DNA from: Nocardioides sp. Root122
Lineage (GTDB): Bacteria; Actinomycetota; Actinomycetes; Propionibacteriales; Nocardioidaceae
DNA length: 64,000 bases
Direction: 5' to 3'
NCBI RefSeq assembly: GCF_001425025.1
Contig: NZ_LMDE01000003.1
Location: forward strand, 115,711-179,710
Part shown: one piece after another, positions 7,255 through 15,745 of the stretch
Position numbering within the stretch: position 1 is the first letter of the stretch
Layout: every line of letters begins with the position of its first letter
The notes under the pieces: model-generated
Told to the model about the DNA's origin: nothing
Databases searched by the model: none
The model's input: only the letters and a program-made list of their open reading frames with translations
Translations under genes and position numbers: made by a program

Positions 7255-8715
7255 TCAGGCCAGGCCGTTGTCCGCCGTCGCGGCGGGCTTGGACGGTGTC
7301 CGCAGCCAGGCGGTGAAGAACGCGCCGAGGTCCTGGCCGCTGACGCGGGCCGCGACCTCCTCGAACTCCTCGCTCGCGCCGTTGCCGCCGCGCTGCTCGT
7401 CGATCCAGGTGCGCAGGACCTGCCAGAACACCGCGTCGCCGACCCGGTTGCGCAGGGCCTGCAGCGTCATGGCACCACGTCCGTAGACCGCACCGTCGAA
7501 CACCTTGTCGGCGCCGGGGTCGGCCACGGTCACCTTCCAGAACTCCGACTGCGCCGCCATGGAGTCGTAGTAGGACGTCAGCGTGGCCTTGGCCGTGCGC
7601 TTGCCGTGCGTCTCGTTCCAGCGCCACTCCATGAAGCTCGCGAAGCCCTCGTTGAGCCAGATGTCGCGCCACTGCTGCACAGCGATGTCATCGCCGAACC
7701 ACTGGTGGGCGAGCTCGTGGACGACGAGGCTGGTGTAGGTGCCGCCGACCGCGGGATAGGTGGGGCGGGTCTGGTTCTCCAGCGCGAAGCCCGGGTCGAG
7801 GGAGGTCGTCAGTCCGCCGACGACGGAGAACGGGTAGTCCCCGAGGTCCTTCTCGAGACCCGCGATCACGTCGGGCGTCCGCTTCATCAGCCGCATGCTC
7901 GCCTCGCGGTCGTTGCCGCCGAGCCGCTGGGACACCGCAACCAGCCAGGGCAGGCCGCGGTGCTTGCCCCGGGCGATGTCGAAGTCGCCCGCGGCGAAGA
8001 ACGCGAGGTAGGGCGCCATGGGCTCGTCGGCACGCCAGTGCCACGTGGTGGCGCTCGTGCCGACCTTGCGTCCGCGCAGCTTGCCGTTGGAGATCACCTC
8101 GCGCCCGTTGGGCACCGTCACCCGGACGTCGACGACGGCCTTGTCGAGGGGGTGGTCGTTGGCGGGGAACCACCACGGCGCCATGTGCGGCTCGTTCATG
8201 GTGACGACCTCGTGGGAGTCGGCGAGCCAGTTGCGCTCGCCGGCGTAGGCGTGCTTCCCGGGCTTGTCGGCGTACGTCACCACGACGGTGTGCCTGCTGC
8301 CCGCGGCGAGCGGTGCGGACGGCGTGATCCGCAGCTCGTGGTCGCCGTCGGACTTCGTGAACCCCGCCCTGGCGCCGTCGACGGTGACCTTGTCGACGTC
8401 GAGCAGGAAGTCGAGGGAGAAGCTGGTCAGGTCGGTCGTGGCGGTCAGCACGACCGCGGTGCGCCCTGCGAGGCGCTTGGAGTCGAAGTCGTAGCGGTTG
8501 GCGATCTCGTAGCGGGCCACGTCGATCCCGCCGTTGCCGTCGAGCGGCCAGTAGACGTCTCCGATGCCGGCGGCGCCGTCGCCAGCGGCCACAGCCACCT
8601 CGGCAGTCGCCGTTCCGGTCGCCGGTCCCATCGCCGTGGCGCTGGTCAGCGCGACGGCCAGGGACGCGCAGACGGCGGCGGAGAGGAGGGGGTGGGAGAC
8701 GGCACGCGTGGTCAC
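7255..8715 (-). CDS. Secreted M1 family zinc aminopeptidase
   Basis: A 486-residue exported peptidase. The N-terminus has a signal peptide (hydrophobic stretch LLSAAVCASLAVALTSATA, then small residues). The beta-saddle domain of M1 enzymes follows (about 50-240). The catalytic domain carries HELAHQWFGD, the HExxH zinc site, with the third ligand in WLNEGFASFMEWRW. The usual exopeptidase GxMEN is replaced by SLDPGFALENQT, where the ALENQ segment serves. The domain stops soon after the catalytic helices and lacks the large C-terminal repeats of PepN, as in other secreted short M1 proteins of actinobacteria. GTG 8715 follows TAGGTT by 6 nt. The likely role is extracellular peptide scavenging. 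Confidence 0.93.
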   Translation of the reverse strand: MTTRAVSHPLLSAAVCASLAVALTSATAMGPATGTATAEVAVAAGDGAAGIGDVYWPLDGNGGIDVARYEIANRYDFDSKRLAGRTAVVLTATTDLTSFSLDFLLDVDKVTVDGARAGFTKSDGDHELRITPSAPLAAGSRHTVVVTYADKPGKHAYAGERNWLADSHEVVTMNEPHMAPWWFPANDHPLDKAVVDVRVTVPNGREVISNGKLRGRKVGTSATTWHWRADEPMAPYLAFFAAGDFDIARGKHRGLPWLVAVSQRLGGNDREASMRLMKRTPDVIAGLEKDLGDYPFSVVGGLTTSLDPGFALENQTRPTYPAVGGTYTSLVVHELAHQWFGDDIAVQQWRDIWLNEGFASFMEWRWNETHGKRTAKATLTSYYDSMAAQSEFWKVTVADPGADKVFDGAVYGRGAMTLQALRNRVGDAVFWQVLRTWIDEQRGGNGASEEFEEVAARVSGQDLGAFFTAWLRTPSKPAATADNGLA

Positions 8716-8721
8716 CGTCCG

Positions 8722-8727
8722 AACCTA
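8722..8727 (-). promoter_or_regulatory. Leaderless -10 box (TAGGTT) of the M1 peptidase gene
   Basis: TAGGTT ends 6 nt before GTG 8715. Confidence 0.55.
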
Positions 8728-8848
8728 GCGCGTCCGGGCCGGCTTATTCCGTTGCGGCCGGCACGTGCCGTGCCCGACGATGGTCGCGGCGTTCCGCCCG
8801 ACCACGTGCTGCCCGCACCGTGGTGCCCCGTCCGAAAGGAGCCGTGAC

Positions 8849-8947
8849 ATGTCCATCGCTGTCCTCGGCCTGCCCGCCGACCACCTTTCGCACACACGGA
8901 GCACCGACCTTGACGCACACCTTCCCGGAGGACTTCCTCCGGCCTGA
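8849..8947 (+). CDS. Possible 32-residue leader ORF ahead of the RIO kinase
   Basis: ATG 8849 has the best ribosome site in the region, AAAGGAG 7 nt upstream. Its first 20 codons use mostly G or C at the third position, as real genes here do. The frame (MSIAVLGLPADHLSHTRSTD at the start) stops at 8945-8947, inside the RIO kinase gene and in another frame. It may be an upstream or leader peptide coupled to the kinase, or the true kinase N-terminus separated by a natural or sequencing frameshift. I do not recognise the sequence. Confidence 0.35.
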   Translation: MSIAVLGLPADHLSHTRSTDLDAHLPGGLPPA

Positions 8948-9803
8948 CGACCGTTCACCCCTCGACGGGATCGACGAGTCGTTCGTCTTCACCTACGACA
9001 CCTACGCCGACGAGCTCGGCGCGGGTCAACGATGGTCCCGCTGGGAGGACCTCGAGGCCCTCATGCGGGGGCCCGAGCCGCGGCCTGACTGGGTCGTCAC
9101 GTCCAGTGGCGCCGTCGACACCGAGCTCGGCGTCCTCAAGACCGGCAAGGAGGCCGACGTCTTCCTCGTCGAGCGCGAGGACCCGCACCGGCCCGAGACC
9201 GCCGTCGTGATGGCCGCCAAGCGCTACCGCGACACCGACCACCGCACCTTCCACCGGGCGGCCGCCTACACCGAGGGCCGCTCGATGAAGCGCTCGCGCG
9301 ACGAGCGTGCCCTCAAGCGGAAGTCGACCTGGGGTCGCCAGGTCGCCGCCGGCGAGTGGGCGGTCTCGGAGTGGAACGCGCTGCGCCGCTGCTTCGAGCT
9401 CGGCCTGCCGGTCCCCTACCCGGTCCAGATCGACGAGACCGAGATCATGATGGAGTGGATCACGGTGTCCGTCGACGGGGAGACCGAGACCGCGCCGCGC
9501 GTGGCCCAGGTCCGGCCCGAACGGGCCGTCGTCGAGGGCTTCTACGAGCAGCTCCGCGACGCGCTGACCACGCTCGTCCAGGCCGGCCTGGTGCACGGCG
9601 ACCTGTCGCCCTACAACACCCTCGCGGCCGGTGAGCGGCTGGTGATCATCGACCTGCCGCAGATGGTCGACCTGGTGGGCAACCCGCAGGGGATGGACTT
9701 CCTCCTGCGCGACTGCGCCAACATGTGCGCCTGGTTCCGCTCGCGCGGGCTGGAGGTCGACGAGCAGGAGCTGTTCGGTGACCTGATGGCCCACGCGTTC
9801 TAG
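8910..9803 (+). CDS. RIO-type serine/threonine protein kinase / ATPase
   Basis: About 297 residues with the bacterial RIO1-like kinase fold. Visible elements are the nucleotide loop LGVLKTGKEADVFLV, the catalytic Lys in AAKRYR, the catalytic loop LVHGDLSPYNTL (HGDxxxxN) and the metal-binding IIDLPQMVD, where the Asp of DFG sits in the IDLPQ motif of this family. Conserved RSMKRSRDERALKRKSTWGRQ precedes the hinge. The start is unsure: TTG 8910 gives THTFPEDFLRP and has CGGAG 8 nt upstream, while the open frame extends to GTG 8820 with residues that look non-coding. Its 3-prime end overlaps the convergent GNAT gene by 4 nt. Targets are unknown. Confidence 0.88.
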   Translation: MTHTFPEDFLRPDDRSPLDGIDESFVFTYDTYADELGAGQRWSRWEDLEALMRGPEPRPDWVVTSSGAVDTELGVLKTGKEADVFLVEREDPHRPETAVVMAAKRYRDTDHRTFHRAAAYTEGRSMKRSRDERALKRKSTWGRQVAAGEWAVSEWNALRRCFELGLPVPYPVQIDETEIMMEWITVSVDGETETAPRVAQVRPERAVVEGFYEQLRDALTTLVQAGLVHGDLSPYNTLAAGERLVIIDLPQMVDLVGNPQGMDFLLRDCANMCAWFRSRGLEVDEQELFGDLMAHAF

Positions 9804-10387
9804 GCGGGCGGCACGTCCAGCACCATCACGCAGTTGCCCTGCCCCTTGGGACGGACGTAGGTGAAGCCGATCCGCTCGTACATCGTCCGCGTGGCGTTGT
9901 AGAGGAACGAGGAGGACGTCTTCTTCTCCGGCGGGAGGTCGTGCGGGTAGGACTCCACACGGCCCCCGCCGGCGTCGGCGATCAGTGCGAGCGCGCCCTT
10001 GACGGCGACCTCGGCCAACCCGCTGCGGCGGTGCCCCTTCTCCACGAACAGGCAGGTGATCCGGTGGTCCGGCGGCTGCACGGTCTCGGCCTCCCACTGC
10101 TTGCGGTGGTGGATGTTCGGCAGCTCCGCCACGGTGCCGTACTCCGCCCAGGCGACCGCGTGTCCGTCCTCGAGCACCAGGGCGGCGTGTGCCACCCCGT
10201 CCTCCACCAGCTTCTGCTTGAACGCCTGGTTGCCCATCGCCTCCCGCTCCGGCGGGTCGGGGTGGCAGTGGAAGTGGACGCACCAGCAGCTTCCGAAGAG
10301 ACCCTTGTGCCCGGCCAGCTCCTCGAAGAGGTGCCACGTCTCCGGGGTGAGCGGCACGACCTCGTGGCCGTCGATGATGTGGCTCAT
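9800..10387 (-). CDS. GNAT family N-acetyltransferase
   Basis: A 195-residue protein with a GNAT core. VAWAEYGTVAEL forms the central strands, ITCLFVEKGHRRSGLAEVAVKGAL is the acetyl-CoA loop, and TRTMYERIGFTYVRP is the C-terminal strand-helix. The N-terminus has a Cys/His-rich stretch (GSCWCVHFHCHPDPPERE) typical of one actinobacterial subgroup, possibly metal-binding. ATG 10387 follows TAGGCT by 6 nt, so the mRNA is probably leaderless. It is divergent from the LOG gene across 63 bp and overlaps the convergent RIO kinase by 4 nt. Substrate unknown. Confidence 0.87.
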   Translation of the reverse strand: MSHIIDGHEVVPLTPETWHLFEELAGHKGLFGSCWCVHFHCHPDPPEREAMGNQAFKQKLVEDGVAHAALVLEDGHAVAWAEYGTVAELPNIHHRKQWEAETVQPPDHRITCLFVEKGHRRSGLAEVAVKGALALIADAGGGRVESYPHDLPPEKKTSSSFLYNATRTMYERIGFTYVRPKGQGNCVMVLDVPPA

Positions 10388-10393
10388 GCCCGC

Positions 10394-10399
10394 AGCCTA
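10394..10399 (-). promoter_or_regulatory. Leaderless -10 box (TAGGCT) of the 10387 GNAT gene
   Basis: TAGGCT ends 6 nt before ATG 10387; it is back-to-back with the plus-strand box at 10439. Confidence 0.55.
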
Positions 10400-10438
10400 G
10401 GAACGGTTGCGGACGTTCGGCGACCTCTTCGGGCCCTC

Positions 10439-10444
10439 TAGGTT
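10439..10444 (+). promoter_or_regulatory. Leaderless -10 box (TAGGTT) of the LOG-family gene
   Basis: TAGGTT ends 6 nt before GTG 10451. The 63-bp divergent spacer holds both boxes with start codons at their expected +1 positions. Confidence 0.55.
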
Positions 10445-10450
10445 GGCCGT

Positions 10451-11557
10451 GTGAAGCACTCCCGCGGACGCGTCCTCGACATCACCACGCTGGCCGACCT
10501 CGATCGCAGGCTCGCGGCGGGCGCCCGTTCTCTCGCGGGCTGGCGGGTCCTCGGGCTCGACCTGTCCGCGCGCGGTCCGGCGTTGCTCGAGCGCTCCCTG
10601 GCGGGATCGCTGTTCCTGGGCTGCGAGTTCGACGACGGTGACGACGATGCCGTGCGCCGCGCCGGCGGCGTCGTGCTGCACGAGATCCCGGGCATCCCGG
10701 TCGACCCCTACCGCTCGACGCTCTACTCGCCTCGCGACCTCTACGACACCCCGGGCTACGCCGACAGCCTCGACGCGCGGGCGTACGCCTGGTCGCGCCG
10801 CGGCACCGACCACGAGGACGCCCTCGCCCAGGCGCTGCACGACCACCACGTCGACGAGGCGCTGGAGGCGTGGGTCTCGGGCCGCGCGATCGTCGGAGTG
10901 ATGGGCGGGCACGCCCTCGAGCGGGGCACCGAGGCGTACGCCGACGCGGCCCGGCTCGGCCACGCCCTGGGCGCCCGCGTCACCGTCGCGACGGGCGGCG
11001 GGCCCGGCGCGATGGAGGCGGCCAACCTCGGCGCCTTCGTCCCCGACGACCTGGATGCTGCGCTGGCGATGGTCGCGCAGGTGCCGTCATTCCGCCCCGA
11101 CGTCGGCGCCTGGGCGAGCGCCGGGTTCGAGGTCGTCGACAGCGTCCGCGCGGGCCGCGAGTCGCTCGGCATCCCGACCTGGCACTACGGGCACGAGCCG
11201 CCCAACGTCTTCGCCACCGCGATCGCCAAATTCTTCCGCAACGCGCCCCGCGAGGCGGTGCTGCTCGAGGTGTGCGACGCGGGCATCGTCTTCCTGCCCG
11301 GTGCCGGCGGCACCGTGCAGGAGGTCTTCCAGGACGCCTGCGAGAACTACTACGCCGACGAGACCGCGGTCGCGCCGATGGTGCTCGTGGGCCGGACGTA
11401 CTGGACCGAGGAGCTGCCGGCCTGGCCGCTGCTCGAAGCACTGGCCCGCGAGCGCCCGATGGAGCCCCACGTGCACCTCGTCGACAGCATCGACGAGGCC
11501 GTGGACGTGGTGCTCGAGGTCGAGAGGGAGGTGGTCAGCCGGCGCGCCGCCGACTGA
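10451..11557 (+). CDS. LOG family Rossmann nucleotide-binding protein
   Basis: A 368-residue protein, longer than the usual 180-residue LOG phosphoribohydrolases because of an extra N-terminal domain (about 1-150). The C-terminal Rossmann domain has GVMGGHALERG, the signature ATGGGPGAMEAANLGA and FLPGAGGTVQEVFQD. The last corresponds to the PGGxGTxxE catalytic motif with Gly2 replaced by Ala. Such enzymes release bases from nucleoside monophosphates, but this long form is uncharacterised as far as I know. The 3-prime end overlaps the convergent glycosyltransferase by 23 nt. Confidence 0.85.
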   Translation: MKHSRGRVLDITTLADLDRRLAAGARSLAGWRVLGLDLSARGPALLERSLAGSLFLGCEFDDGDDDAVRRAGGVVLHEIPGIPVDPYRSTLYSPRDLYDTPGYADSLDARAYAWSRRGTDHEDALAQALHDHHVDEALEAWVSGRAIVGVMGGHALERGTEAYADAARLGHALGARVTVATGGGPGAMEAANLGAFVPDDLDAALAMVAQVPSFRPDVGAWASAGFEVVDSVRAGRESLGIPTWHYGHEPPNVFATAIAKFFRNAPREAVLLEVCDAGIVFLPGAGGTVQEVFQDACENYYADETAVAPMVLVGRTYWTEELPAWPLLEALARERPMEPHVHLVDSIDEAVDVVLEVEREVVSRRAAD

Positions 11558-12740
11558 CTGCCGGCGCGCTCACGTCGAGGTAGTGACCGACCAGGACGTC
11601 GTTGACGGCCTGCCAGGTCCGGGTCCGCACGCTGGGCCGGGCGGCGTACGCCATCCGGCGTCGCAGCACCGGTTGCGTGGCCAGCCGCTCCACGTGGGAC
11701 ACCAGCTCGGCGCCGTCGCCGGGCTCGTAGAGGTAGCCGGCGACCGTGTCGTCCACGACGTCGATCGGGCCGCCGGCACGGGGCGCGACCACGGGAACGC
11801 CGCTGGCCAGCGCCTCCTGGGCCGACTGGCAGTAGGTCTCGTGGCGGCCGGTGTGCACGAAGACGTCCAGGGTCGCGTAGGCACGCGCGAGCTCCTCGCC
11901 GTGCAGCACGCCCAGGAACGCCGCGTCCGGCAGCAGGGCCCTGAGCCGCGCCTCCTCCGGTCCCCCACCCACCAGCACCACGCGCACGCCGGGCAGCCGG
12001 TGGACGTGGACCAGGAGCTCGAGCTCCTTCTCCGGCGCGAGGCGGCCGACGTACCCGACGAGGAGCTCGCCGCGGGGGGCGAGCATCGCGTGGAGGGTCT
12101 CGTCGCGCTTCGCGGGGTCGAAGAGGACCTGGTCCACTCCCCTGGGCCAGCGGGCGACGTCGGTGATCCCGAGACGGCCGAGCTGGTCGATGCTCGCGCT
12201 CGACGGCGCCAGCGTCCGGTCCACGCCGAGGTGGATCCGGCGGGTCAGCGACTCCATGGCGCGCGCCCCGCCCGGCACGCCGTAGCGGTCGGCGAATCCG
12301 ACGAGGTCGGTCTGGTAGATCGCGACCGTCGGGATGCCGAGCGACCGGGCCGCCCGCGCGGCCTGGTAGCCGAGGGTGGCGGGTGAGGCGATGTGGACCA
12401 CGTCGGGGCGGAAGCGCTCCATCGTGGCGCGCAGCCGGCGCCGGGTCTCCAGGCCGATGCGGAACTCGGAGTAGAACGGCAGGCTCGCACCGCGGGCGAG
12501 CGTGACCGGGAAGCCGGCGTACGACGCCGGCCCGGTCGGTGCGACGAGCTCGGCCTGGTGCCCCTCGGCGGCCAGGTGCTCGAGCACGCGCCGCACGGAG
12601 TTGGTCACCCCGTTGACCTGGGGCAGGAACGACTCGCTGACGACCAGCACGCGCAGGCCGCGCGCGGAGGGGACGACGGGGAGGGTGACGACTGTTGCCG
12701 GAACGGTGCGGCTGCGACGCCGCCTCTCGAGCAGGTCCAT
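11535..12740 (-). CDS. GT4 family glycosyltransferase, GDP-mannose-dependent mannosyltransferase-like
   Basis: A 401-residue GT-B enzyme. The N-terminal domain has VSESFLPQVNGVTNSVRRVLEHL and the FRPDVVHIASPATLGYQAARAARSLGIP region. The C-terminal donor domain has VGYVGRLAPEKELELLVHV, VLVGGGPEEARLRAL and FVHTGRHETYCQSAQEALASGVPVVAPRAGGP, with the EX7E-like ETYCQSAQEALA motif. The closest known group is the actinobacterial MgtA/PimB-type alpha-mannosyltransferases of lipid or glycan synthesis. ATG 12740 is chosen over GTG 12773, because TAGCGT precedes it by 7 nt. It overlaps the LOG gene tail by 23 nt. Confidence 0.9.
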   Translation of the reverse strand: MDLLERRRRSRTVPATVVTLPVVPSARGLRVLVVSESFLPQVNGVTNSVRRVLEHLAAEGHQAELVAPTGPASYAGFPVTLARGASLPFYSEFRIGLETRRRLRATMERFRPDVVHIASPATLGYQAARAARSLGIPTVAIYQTDLVGFADRYGVPGGARAMESLTRRIHLGVDRTLAPSSASIDQLGRLGITDVARWPRGVDQVLFDPAKRDETLHAMLAPRGELLVGYVGRLAPEKELELLVHVHRLPGVRVVLVGGGPEEARLRALLPDAAFLGVLHGEELARAYATLDVFVHTGRHETYCQSAQEALASGVPVVAPRAGGPIDVVDDTVAGYLYEPGDGAELVSHVERLATQPVLRRRMAYAARPSVRTRTWQAVNDVLVGHYLDVSAPAVSRRRAG

Positions 12741-12747
12741 GCCCCGG

Positions 12748-12753
12748 ACGCTA
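12748..12753 (-). promoter_or_regulatory. Leaderless -10 box (TAGCGT) of the GT4 gene
   Basis: TAGCGT ends 7 nt before ATG 12740 and decides that start. Confidence 0.5.
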
Positions 12754-12854
12754 GGAAGCGCTCCGCAACGCACGCCCCGCCCCGGGGGGACGTCACGTGA
12801 ACGCTCCTCGACGCTCGGGTGCGCGGGTGCCTCGCACCCGGGCTGCGCGCTGGG

Positions 12855-13988
12855 CTACTCCTTGGCGGCGAGCTGGCCGCAGGCGCCGTCGATCTCGCGG
12901 CCGCGGGTGTCGCGCACGGTGGTGGGGATGCCCTTGGCCTCGAGCCGCCGGACGAACTCGCGCTCGTCGGCGGGGTCGGAGGCGGTCCACTTCGAGCCCT
13001 CGACCGGGTTCAGCGGGATCAGGTTGACGTGGACCCAGCCCCAGTCGCCGTAGGAGTTGAGCACGTCGCCGAGCAGGTCGGCGCGGTGCGCCTGGTCGTT
13101 GATGCCGCGCATCATGGCGTACTCGATCGAGACGCGGCGCTTGGTCTTCGCCGCGTAGTTCCACGCGGCCTCGACGGTCTCGGCGACCGAGAAGCGGGTG
13201 TTGATCGGCACCAGCTCGTTGCGCAGCTCGTCGTCCGGCGCGTGCAGGCTCAGGGCCAGGGTCACCGGGATGCCCTCGTCGGCGAGCTGGTTGATCCGCG
13301 GGACGAGGCCGACGGTGGAGACGGTGATGCCGCGCGCGCTCATCCCGAGGCCGGCCGGCGACGGGTCGGTGAGGCGGCGTACGGCGCCCAGGACGGCCTT
13401 GTAGTTGGCCAGGGGCTCACCCATCCCCATGAAGACCACGTTGGAGACGCGGCCCGGTCCCCCGGGGACCTCGCCACGGGCGAGCGAGCGGGCGCCTGCG
13501 ACGACCTGCTCGACGATCTCGGCGGTCGACATGTTGCGCTGGAGGCCTCCCATGCCGGTCGCGCAGAACGGGCAGGCCATGCCGCAGCCGGCTTGGCTCG
13601 AGACGCACATCGTGGCGCGGTCGGGGTAGCGCATCAGCACCGACTCGACCAACGCGCCGTCGAAGAGCTTCCACAGCGTCTTGCGGGTGGTGCCCTTGTC
13701 GGCCTCCATGGTCCGCAGCGGGGTCATCAGGTCGGGCAGCAGCGCGGAGACCAGCTCGTCGCGCTGGCCGGCAGGCAGGTCGGTCATCTCCGTCGGGTCG
13801 TCAACCAGGCGGGAGAAGTAGTGGGTGGAGAGCTGCTTGGCACGGAAGCCGGGCAGCCCCATCTCCTCGAGCAGCGCCTTGCGGCCGGGCTCGTCGAGGT
13901 CGGCGAGGTGGCGCGGCGGCTTCTTGCGCCCGCGCGGCTCGTTGAAGACGAGGGGCAGGGTCTTGATGGGCTCAACGGTCTCGGACAT
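12855..13988 (-). CDS. rlmN: Dual-specificity 23S rRNA A2503 / tRNA A37 C2-methyltransferase
   Basis: A radical SAM enzyme of 377 residues that methylates C2 of A2503 in 23S rRNA and A37 in some tRNAs. The cluster motif CxxxCxxC appears in [12 protein letters not shown]. The N-terminal accessory domain has [29 protein letters not shown] is the SAM-binding GEP motif. The resolving Cys region is near DACGQLAA at the C-terminus (IDGACGQLA). ATG 13988 is the likely start; GTG 14006 would add MGQSSA. It lies alone between the GT4 gene and a small membrane protein. Confidence 0.96.
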   Translation of the reverse strand: MSETVEPIKTLPLVFNEPRGRKKPPRHLADLDEPGRKALLEEMGLPGFRAKQLSTHYFSRLVDDPTEMTDLPAGQRDELVSALLPDLMTPLRTMEADKGTTRKTLWKLFDGALVESVLMRYPDRATMCVSSQAGCGMACPFCATGMGGLQRNMSTAEIVEQVVAGARSLARGEVPGGPGRVSNVVFMGMGEPLANYKAVLGAVRRLTDPSPAGLGMSARGITVSTVGLVPRINQLADEGIPVTLALSLHAPDDELRNELVPINTRFSVAETVEAAWNYAAKTKRRVSIEYAMMRGINDQAHRADLLGDVLNSYGDWGWVHVNLIPLNPVEGSKWTASDPADEREFVRRLEAKGIPTTVRDTRGREIDGACGQLAAKE

Positions 13989-14034
13989 CGCTGACGATTG
14001 TCCCACCCCCGCGGTCGCAGGGCGATTCAGCGGA

Positions 14035-14382
14035 TCAGGCGTCGACCATGAAGTAGAGCACCAGCGACGCCACCCCGAGGACGACCATCGCGGTGACGAT
14101 CATCCCGACGAACATGAACTGGGCGAAGCGCCGGGTCTTGCGCTTGACCAGCAGCGCGATCGGGAGCACCAGGGCGAGCAGGACGAACGGGAAGAGCTTC
14201 TCGGCCGTCTCGTAGCTGAAGAGCAGCCGCAGGATGCCCACGAAGGCGCCGGGCACGGCGGTGACGTAGAGCATGCCGGCGAAGAAGCCGGTGATCCCCG
14301 CGAACGTCGGGTGGCTGTGGTGCCACCACCCGAGCGACTCGCCGCTCCGGTCCTCGACCTCGTCGACCTGTCCCGTCTCCAC
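14035..14382 (-). CDS. Small membrane protein with three predicted transmembrane helices
   Basis: A 115-residue protein not assignable to a known family. After an acidic N-terminus with a WWHHSHPTF segment, three hydrophobic spans follow at about 28-52, 62-80 and 90-113 ([37 protein letters not shown]). A basic KRKTRR loop lies between spans 2 and 3. GTG 14382 sits 6 nt after TAGGCT, which supports a real, leaderless gene. It is separated from the cdsA operon upstream. Confidence 0.75.
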   Translation of the reverse strand: METGQVDEVEDRSGESLGWWHHSHPTFAGITGFFAGMLYVTAVPGAFVGILRLLFSYETAEKLFPFVLLALVLPIALLVKRKTRRFAQFMFVGMIVTAMVVLGVASLVLYFMVDA

Positions 14383-14388
14383 GTTCCC

Positions 14389-14394
14389 AGCCTA
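14389..14394 (-). promoter_or_regulatory. Leaderless -10 box (TAGGCT) of the 14382 membrane-protein gene
   Basis: TAGGCT ends 6 nt before GTG 14382. Confidence 0.5.
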
Positions 14395-14468
14395 GGCGGT
14401 CGGACCGACGACCTGGCGGTGGGCACGCTGTCGCCGGCATTTCCGCCCACGGTACACGGGGATCGCGG

Positions 14469-14972
14469 TCAGTCGACGGTGATGAGGTCGGGCATCCCGA
14501 GCGCGGCCCACCTCGCGAGGTCGGGCGGCTGACCGGTCAGGTCGGCCACCACCAGGGTCCAGGCGGTGCCGTGCCCCACCAGCACGACGTCCTCCCCGGC
14601 GTGCACCTCCCGCACCCGCCGCACCGCGGCGACCACCCGCTCCCGGCAGTCCCGGAGCGGCTCCCAGCCCTCCACGGCAGGCAGGTCCGGACGCTCGAAG
14701 GCGCGCCGCACCGCTCCCGCGAAGTCCTCGGCCCACTCCCCCGAGCGCTGGTGCTCGCGCAGGTCGTCGACGACACCGACGTCGCCGTCGGTCAGCAGCT
14801 GCGCGGTCTGCACGGCCTTGGGCTCCGGCGAGGTGAACCACGTCGCCCGCGCGGGCAGGCGGGAGCGCAGCGCCCACACGTCGTCGTACGTCGCCGGGTC
14901 GAGGTCCCAGGTGGCGGCCGGGGCGCCGACCACGACCAGCGGGCGCCCGTGCCGCACGAGGTGGAGGGTCAT
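14469..14972 (-). CDS. Histidine phosphatase (phosphoglycerate-mutase-like) family protein
   Basis: A 167-residue protein with the RHG motif at the N-terminus (LHLVRHGRPL) carrying the phospho-accepting His. The second His lies in VVLVGHGTAWTLVV, and a conserved Arg in PARATWFTSPEPKAVQTA. This is the compact branch-1 phosphatase fold; the substrate cannot be read from sequence. ATG 14972 overlaps the stop of the upstream sugar-reductase-like gene by 4 nt (ATGA), so the two are translationally coupled at the end of the cdsA transcription unit. Confidence 0.88.
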   Translation of the reverse strand: MTLHLVRHGRPLVVVGAPAATWDLDPATYDDVWALRSRLPARATWFTSPEPKAVQTAQLLTDGDVGVVDDLREHQRSGEWAEDFAGAVRRAFERPDLPAVEGWEPLRDCRERVVAAVRRVREVHAGEDVVLVGHGTAWTLVVADLTGQPPDLARWAALGMPDLITVD

Positions 14973-15745
14973 GGGGCGAGGAACTCCCGCGCCCCGCGGA
15001 GACGGGTGGTGAGCAGACGCGCCGCCCGCGAGGAGTCCAGGCGTACGTCGACCGGGCCGGGCAACGAGGCGCGACTGGTGCCACGCAGCACGTCGGGCTC
15101 CAGGCCGTCGCGGCGCGCGATGAGGCGGCCGAGCTCGAGCCGGCTCACCGCGTCGGCGCCGGCGACGTGCAGCACGCCCTGGTGCGTGCCGGTGGCGAGC
15201 TCGACCAGCGCCGCGGCGAGGTCGCCGACATGCACCGGGCACCGCCCCTCGTCGTCGAACAGCGCACCCTCCGCCCCCGCGGCGAGGGCGTGCACGAGGC
15301 GTTCGTGCTGGGAGGACCCGTCACCGAGGATGAGCGAGGTGCGCGCCACGACCACGTCGTCGCAGACCGAGAGCGCGGTCGTCTCCGCAGCCGCCTTGGC
15401 CGCGCCGTAGGCGGTGATCGGGTCGGGCCGAGCGGTCTCGTCGTAGTGGATGTCGGCGCCGGAGAAGACGACGTCGCTGGACACCAGCACCAGTCGGGCG
15501 CCGTGCGCGCGCGCCGCGATCGCCACGTGTGCCGTACCGGTGGCGGTGACGTCCCAGTCGGACTGGACGTAGGCCGTGTGGACGACGGCGTCGGGCCGGT
15601 GCGCCGTCAGCAGCGCCTCGACGGCGACCCGGTCGCGGACGTCGCAGTCGGCCGAGCCGACCGCGACCACGTCGTGCCCGGTGGCCGCCGCCACCACGTG
15701 CCGGCCGAGGTAGCCGGTGCGGCCACCCGTGACGAGCAGCCGCAT
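14969..15745 (-). CDS. RmlD-like NAD(P)-dependent sugar-nucleotide reductase / epimerase
   Basis: A 258-residue extended short-chain dehydrogenase of the dTDP-4-dehydrorhamnose reductase type. LLVTGGRTGYLGRHVV is the nucleotide-binding turn, RPDAVVHTAYVQSDWD the strand before the active site, and VLVSSDVVFSG the family signature. The catalytic Tyr-Lys pair is in YGAAKAAAE. The C-terminal HVGDLAAALVELA region is conserved. No other rhamnose-pathway gene adjoins, so the substrate is open. Its ATG shares one base with the cdsA stop (TGATG), so expression with cdsA is likely. Confidence 0.85.
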   Translation of the reverse strand: MRLLVTGGRTGYLGRHVVAAATGHDVVAVGSADCDVRDRVAVEALLTAHRPDAVVHTAYVQSDWDVTATGTAHVAIAARAHGARLVLVSSDVVFSGADIHYDETARPDPITAYGAAKAAAETTALSVCDDVVVARTSLILGDGSSQHERLVHALAAGAEGALFDDEGRCPVHVGDLAAALVELATGTHQGVLHVAGADAVSRLELGRLIARRDGLEPDVLRGTSRASLPGPVDVRLDSSRAARLLTTRLRGAREFLAP

